Origin: Anaerolineae bacterium
Lineage (GTDB): Bacteria; Chloroflexota; Anaerolineae; Aggregatilineales; Aggregatilineaceae
Direction of reading: 5' to 3'
NCBI GenBank assembly: GCA_016926875.1
Contig: JAFGNU010000043.1
Span: forward strand, 1 to 64,000
Length of the DNA: 64,000 nucleotides
Of the stretch, positions 59,672 to 64,000 are shown in pieces (the first letter of the stretch is position 1; every line of letters begins with the position of its first letter). Made by a program: the position numbers and the translations under genes. The notes below the pieces were generated by a model. It saw nothing but the letters and a program-made list of their open reading frames with translations. It did not search any database and was not told where the DNA came from.

Positions 59672-60877
59672 TTGCAAAAATACCGTTCGCTGACTTTCAT
59701 CAAAAAACGGCCAGGTATGCTGTCACCTGCACGGCTGCGGGTGCAGGTGGGAGCTATTACGCTCACGCGCACGGTGACCAATACCAGCCACCGCATGATC
59801 TACCCGTTCCTGCCGACCATTGCGCGCGGGCTGGGCGTGGACCTGGAAGCCGTCGCGCTGATCGTCACCGCCCGATCCGGGCTTGGACTGGGCAGCCCGC
59901 TGTTTGGGTCACTGGCCGACCGGCACGGGCGCAAGCTTGCTATGCTGCTGGCCATGCTCGCTTTCACGGTGGGGATGGTATTGGTTTCGATCTGGCCGAC
60001 ATATCCGGCGCTGTTTGCCGGGCTGCTGCTCACCATGATCGCAAAACTGGTCTTTGATCCCGCCATGCAAGCTTACATCGGTGACCGGGTGCAGTACGCA
60101 CAGCGCGGGCGGGCGCTGGCAATTGCCGAAATGAGTTGGTCGAGCGCGTTTTTGCTGGGCGTGCCGCTGGCCGGGTGGCTGATCGCCCGCACAGACCGGT
60201 GGTATGCGCCGTTTCCCTGGCTGGCCGGGTTGGGCGTGTTGTTTGCTGCGGCGTTGTGGATCATTCTACCCTCGGATGCGCCGCAGCCCGGCGAGCGTCC
60301 GGCGCTGGTACGCAGCTTACAGGCTGTGCTGGAACACCCGGCGGCCCTGGCCGGACTGGTTATCGGCCTGCTGATCAGCGCCAGCAACGAAACGGTGAAC
60401 ATTGTCTTTGGCGTCTGGATGGAAGATGCATTTGGGCTGAAGGTAGCGGCGCTGGGCGCAGCATCGGCGGTGATCGGCATTGCCGAACTTGGCGGTGAAG
60501 GGTTGGTGGCAGGACTGGCGGACCGGCTGGGCAAACGCCGCGCGGTTATGCTGGGCATTGTATTGAATGCGCTGGCGTGCCTGGGACTGCCCGCGTTGGG
60601 CTTCAGCGTGGAGGGGGCACTGGTTGGCCTGTTCGTCTTTTTTATCACGTTCGAGTTCCTGCTGGTGAGCACCCTGCCGTTGATGTCGGAACTGGTGCCC
60701 GGCGCCCGCGCAACGTTGATGGCCGGGTACGCAGCAGCCCTTGCCGGTGGGCGTATGGTCGGCGCGCTGCTCGGTCCTGCTTTGTTTGAGGTTGGGCTGC
60801 TGGCAAACGGGGCGGCGGCTGCGCTGTTGAATGTGATCGCGCTGCTGCTGTTGATCCGGTTTGTGCGGCAGGCGTAG
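59672..60877 (+). CDS. MFS transporter
   Basis: 401 residues, about 12 hydrophobic segments. The motif FGSLADRHGRKLAMLLAMLAF is the MFS loop 2-3 signature and TRTVTNTSHRMIYPFLPTIARGLGV starts TM1. A TTG at 59672 with AGAAGG before it is the first good start, but ATG 59717 is also possible. Substrate unknown. It follows the NTPase gene by 39 nt. Confidence 0.85.
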   Translation: MQKYRSLTFIKKRPGMLSPARLRVQVGAITLTRTVTNTSHRMIYPFLPTIARGLGVDLEAVALIVTARSGLGLGSPLFGSLADRHGRKLAMLLAMLAFTVGMVLVSIWPTYPALFAGLLLTMIAKLVFDPAMQAYIGDRVQYAQRGRALAIAEMSWSSAFLLGVPLAGWLIARTDRWYAPFPWLAGLGVLFAAALWIILPSDAPQPGERPALVRSLQAVLEHPAALAGLVIGLLISASNETVNIVFGVWMEDAFGLKVAALGAASAVIGIAELGGEGLVAGLADRLGKRRAVMLGIVLNALACLGLPALGFSVEGALVGLFVFFITFEFLLVSTLPLMSELVPGARATLMAGYAAALAGGRMVGALLGPALFEVGLLANGAAAALLNVIALLLLIRFVRQA

Positions 60878-60902
60878 TATGGAATCAAGCTATTTCGAAA
60901 TG

Positions 60903-60939
60903 AAAAAGCCCGCAGGCGGCACGTGGCAGCCTGCGGGTT
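60903..60939 (-). terminator. Terminator after the alpha-2-macroglobulin gene
   Basis: On the minus strand AACCCGCAGGC pairs with GCCTGCGGGCTT, followed by T. It lies 27 nt after the stop at 60967 and may also end the MFS transcript on the plus strand. Confidence 0.8.
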
Positions 60940-60966
60940 GTGGTATGTTTCAGGAACGCTGACCGG

Positions 60967-63900
60967 CTAGTCTTCTTCCGGCAGCACGGTGAACAGCATA
61001 CCCTCGCCGCGCCCGAACACCTCCGGGAAGTAGAAGGCGTAAGCGTGGCTCGGCATGGTCTGGAACTCGCCGGGGATGCTGGCGCGCACCTGGTAAGTGT
61101 AGACATAGGTGCCGCGCGGCAGGAAATCGGCGTACAGGTTGACCTGCTCGTCGCGCATCTCGGTGTGGTCGAACAACCACCAGCCCCAGTACCAGTGCGG
61201 GTTGTAAGCAGGCCGGATAGTTGGCGCCTCGACAAGCTGGCTGGTCGTCAGCAGCGAGGTGTCCAACGGCTCGGTGCCTGCCGGGATCGGGTCTTCCAGC
61301 ACGAAGTAGTAGATGTCCTGCGGCAGGTTGATCGTCAGGCGCACCGTGATCACATCGCCCACGCGCGCCTGGTTGATCGGCATATCCGGCTGGTTTTCCA
61401 TGTAGAACTCGCGTGAGACGGTGATGCCCCGACTGATAGCTTTGGCTTCGGATGCCCACAGCCGCACGTTGAGGTGGGCCGTGTAGTACAGCGCCCCGTC
61501 GCCCTCGCCCCGGATGACCGTCAGGCGGTTGATCTCGTCGCGCAGCAGTTCCTTGACTTCCACGCGCAGCACTTCACCCTCGCGCACGGTATCCGGCGTG
61601 ACGGTGCCTTCGGTCAGCGCGTTGCCGTTGAGCGTCAGCGCGTAGTCGTAGTTACCGCGCAGTTCGCCGGTGGCAACCATCCAGTCGGTCAGCGCCATAA
61701 CCGCCCAGGCGGTTTCCTGCGTGGTCGTCCAGTGATCGCCTTCGCGCGCGACCATCAGCCAGCGCACAGCGTTAGGCAGAATCTCGTTGTCCGGCTGGAC
61801 GCGGGTCAGCGCATTGAGCACCAGGGCTGTTGTGCGCGTGTCGCTGCTCCAGTTCCACCAGTCCATTTCCTCTTCTTCCCAGTGCGCGCCCGTAGCCGAC
61901 AGGATCGCGGCAGTTTGCAGGTCGCTGACCAACTGCGCGACCGCCGGGTCAGCCGGATCGAACTCGTTGTAGGCCATCAGCAAGAAGCTCAGCGCCCAGT
62001 AATCCATCTCCAACCGTTGATCCAGCAGCGCATCTAGCTCGGCTTTTTGCACCTGGTTATCACGTGCCAGCACGTAGAGGTAAAACGCCTGGCGATTCAG
62101 CCGCCATATGGACGTGTCGATGTCAAGCCGCCGGAGGTCAGCGCGGAAGGAGTTCAACGCGCGGTCGAGCATGTTTTGGTCCACTTCGAACCCGGCATCC
62201 CGCGCTTCGATCAGGCCCAGCGCGGCGTAGGCGGTGATGTAGGGGTTGCTTTCCATCAGGCGGAACCAGCCCCACCCGCCATCGGGGTTTTGTTCTTTAG
62301 CGAGCTTGTCCAGCGCCTCGTTAAGCACGACCAGCAGGTTATCCCTGAGTTCGGGATCGTCCAGCCCCAGGTCTTTCAACGCGCGGTAGGTCATCACGTT
62401 GGGCAGGAAGCGGCTGATCGTCTGCTCGATGCACTGGTGCTTGTAGTTCTTCAGGTAGTTCAGCGCGTCGACGGTGGTCACCGCCAGCGACGGGTCCAGG
62501 TGTATGGTCAATTCGCCCTGGTCGACGTCCAGGCGCGGCGGCAGACTGATCGCCTCGGTGCGTGCGCCACCTTCACGGAGCACGCCGCCTGTGCCGACCG
62601 TGTCCGGCGCAGTATAGCGGTACACCGGGATGGTGCCGTCCGGGCCGGTAGCCAGCGTGGGCTTGGTAGCGTCCTGGTAGCCGTCCTGGCCAATGGCGAA
62701 GAACGTCAGGTCCACATACGGCACGTCTTCCACGACCGCGAGCCATTCCACGCGGGCGCGCTGCCCGGCTTCGATGGTAACGCGCTGGGTGACGTCGCTT
62801 TCCAGCGTCACGCCGGTGGCTTGCAGCGTGGCTTCAACTTCCTGCGCGGCATCGGTGTTATTGTTGATCACTGAGGCCAGCGTCACGCGGTCGCCCACGA
62901 CCATAAAGCGCGGTGCCACCGGGCGCGTGAGCAGCGGCAGCGTGCTCATCACGTCCAGTTCGGCGTCGCCTACCTGCGTATCGACCGTCAGGCCACGCGC
63001 GTCCAGATGCCAGGTGGTCAGGTTGTCCGGCAGCGTGACCGACACGGACGCCTGGCCTGTAACGTCGGTGACTACGCTCGGCGCCCACAGCGGCGTTTGC
63101 TGGAAGTCCTCGCGGATGGTGACTTGTGCAAGGCCGGTATCTGGTGCGCCTTCGGCTGCCATCTCTTCCTCTGCGGATTCAAGCATCACCGCGCCCATAG
63201 CCACAGCATCCATCGCTCCTGGCTCTGCCGGGACAGCTTGCCCGGTGTCGCGCATGTGCTCTTTCAGGAATTCATCGGTCATGACATCCAGCAGCGATTC
63301 CAGCGCAATGTTGGTATTGACATTGTTGTACTGGTACCCATAGAAATGCTCTTGCAGCGAGACGCTGTTGGGCGGCATCAGTGACAGGATCGCCAGATCG
63401 GTCAGCGTCAAACCAACCTCGGCGCTGACCGGTTCGCCGTGCGCGTCGGTGGTTTTCACATCGAAGGATACTTCGTCGCCGGGTTGAGCGCGCGTGGCGG
63501 ACGGCGTGATGGTCACGTTGATAAGCCGGTTAACCGGCGTGACATCCAGCGCAATGGTGCCCACGCGGTAGGATGGATTCAGATTCTCTTCGTCCATGCC
63601 CTTCATCAGCGTGGCCGAGATGTGGATCGTCGGCGCGTGGTCGTCGGTAATCGGCAGCTTGTATACCAGCGTTGAGCCTTCCACGCGAAAAACTTCGTAC
63701 TGCTGGATGTCCGCACGTTCGACCGTGACCAGCACGTAGGATACCCCGCTGAACGGGATCGGGATCAGCACCTCAGCCATATCGCCGGGTACGTAGCTGT
63801 CCCGGTCGGCGATCAGGTCGATGCTGTCGCTGGGGCGGCCCCACCACACAGATTTTTCACCCGTTACCCACAGGCACAGCGTGCTGCTGTTGAGGCGTTC

Positions 63901-64000
63901 GCGTTCATCCAGGGTCGTGGCGCGCAGCCGGTAGATGCCCGCCTGGGGCGGCGTAAAGGTATACTGCGCCGTGCCGTCGCTGCCGGTGCGTACCTCGGCG
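60967..64000 (-). CDS. Alpha-2-macroglobulin-like protein with thioester, N-terminus outside window
   Basis: About 1010 residues visible, reading open to the window edge. The thioester site is QCIEQ (Cys codon at 62431-62433) followed by a helical toroid with WGWFRLMESNPYITAYAALGLIEARDAG. Upstream are beta-sandwich macroglobulin units and a likely bait segment rich in Met, Ala and Glu (about EPGAMDAVAMGAVMLESAEEEMAAEGAP). The C-terminal domain ends FGRGEGMLFTVLPEED. Such proteins trap proteases outside the cell or at its surface. In many bacteria it sits beside penicillin-binding protein 1C; none is seen within the window. Confidence 0.88.
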   Translation of the reverse strand, partial: AEVRTGSDGTAQYTFTPPQAGIYRLRATTLDERERLNSSTLCLWVTGEKSVWWGRPSDSIDLIADRDSYVPGDMAEVLIPIPFSGVSYVLVTVERADIQQYEVFRVEGSTLVYKLPITDDHAPTIHISATLMKGMDEENLNPSYRVGTIALDVTPVNRLINVTITPSATRAQPGDEVSFDVKTTDAHGEPVSAEVGLTLTDLAILSLMPPNSVSLQEHFYGYQYNNVNTNIALESLLDVMTDEFLKEHMRDTGQAVPAEPGAMDAVAMGAVMLESAEEEMAAEGAPDTGLAQVTIREDFQQTPLWAPSVVTDVTGQASVSVTLPDNLTTWHLDARGLTVDTQVGDAELDVMSTLPLLTRPVAPRFMVVGDRVTLASVINNNTDAAQEVEATLQATGVTLESDVTQRVTIEAGQRARVEWLAVVEDVPYVDLTFFAIGQDGYQDATKPTLATGPDGTIPVYRYTAPDTVGTGGVLREGGARTEAISLPPRLDVDQGELTIHLDPSLAVTTVDALNYLKNYKHQCIEQTISRFLPNVMTYRALKDLGLDDPELRDNLLVVLNEALDKLAKEQNPDGGWGWFRLMESNPYITAYAALGLIEARDAGFEVDQNMLDRALNSFRADLRRLDIDTSIWRLNRQAFYLYVLARDNQVQKAELDALLDQRLEMDYWALSFLLMAYNEFDPADPAVAQLVSDLQTAAILSATGAHWEEEEMDWWNWSSDTRTTALVLNALTRVQPDNEILPNAVRWLMVAREGDHWTTTQETAWAVMALTDWMVATGELRGNYDYALTLNGNALTEGTVTPDTVREGEVLRVEVKELLRDEINRLTVIRGEGDGALYYTAHLNVRLWASEAKAISRGITVSREFYMENQPDMPINQARVGDVITVRLTINLPQDIYYFVLEDPIPAGTEPLDTSLLTTSQLVEAPTIRPAYNPHWYWGWWLFDHTEMRDEQVNLYADFLPRGTYVYTYQVRASIPGEFQTMPSHAYAFYFPEVFGRGEGMLFTVLPEED

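Noticed and set aside
1-64000. CRISPR arrays, rRNA, tRNA, insertion sequences and prophage genes
   Set aside because: No regular repeat-spacer pattern, no TTCGA-type tRNA arms, no transposase or integrase, and no phage structural genes were recognised.

Overview
The window is GC-rich, densely coded, single-copy bacterial chromosome with no rRNA, tRNA, CRISPR array, insertion sequence or phage module that I can see. The gene set suggests a member of the Chloroflexota, probably Anaerolineae-like: exported proteins carry Pro/Thr linkers, there are several large exported or membrane proteins of types common there, and some genes appear to lack a leader. This placement is an inference from content; no search was run. 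Many promoters read as extended -10 elements (TGnTATnAT).

Left edge (1-3.4 kb, minus strand): a five-gene operon of three related membrane-anchored proteins, an E2 ubiquitin-conjugating-like protein with an intact catalytic Cys, and a JAB/JAMM-like protein cut by the window edge. The JAMM motif has its exact spacing, but the second metal-binding His is Gln. This is the most unusual system here. It looks like a membrane-associated bacterial ubiquitin-like conjugation pathway whose E1 and modifier would lie beyond position 1.

3.7-20.6 kb: housekeeping and metabolism. Genes are a sugar nucleotidyltransferase, gyrB, a SAM hydroxide adenosyltransferase, murA with Asp in place of the fosfomycin-target Cys, a thioredoxin-reductase-like flavoprotein without its CxxC, malic enzyme, a coiled-coil protein, two GT4 glycosyltransferases overlapping a PPK2 polyphosphate kinase, rqcH, a GNAT acetyltransferase, an unknown gene and homoserine dehydrogenase. 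20.7-26.3 kb: a SAM-I riboswitch with terminator controls metH and a homocysteine methyltransferase/methylene-THF reductase fusion. It is divergent from hom, so the region is a methionine-cycle locus.

26.4-31.1 kb: an LppX/LprG-like lipoprotein beside a DHA2-type MFS exporter (resembling mycobacterial lprG-p55), a pseudo-receiver/GAF protein and an aspartoacylase-family hydrolase. 31.2-36.4 kb (minus): an exopolysaccharide operon with two Wzz-like proteins, a BY-kinase, RmlA, a HAD phosphatase and RmlB. 36.6-41.9 kb: small proteins, two lipoproteins and a membrane transglutaminase. 41.9-43.3 kb: rplJ-rplL behind an L10 leader and attenuator.

43.4-60.9 kb: mixed genes. These include trehalose synthase, FHA and TPR proteins, an orphan CpaF/TadA ATPase, a MoeB/ThiF-like E1 without the usual Cys, a STAND-TPR ATPase, a metallo-beta-lactamase-fold protein missing a metal His, a P-type Ca2+ ATPase, an M15-peptidase-like protein, a THEP1-type NTPase and an MFS transporter. 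Right edge: an alpha-2-macroglobulin-like protein with a CIEQ thioester motif, its N-terminus outside the window.
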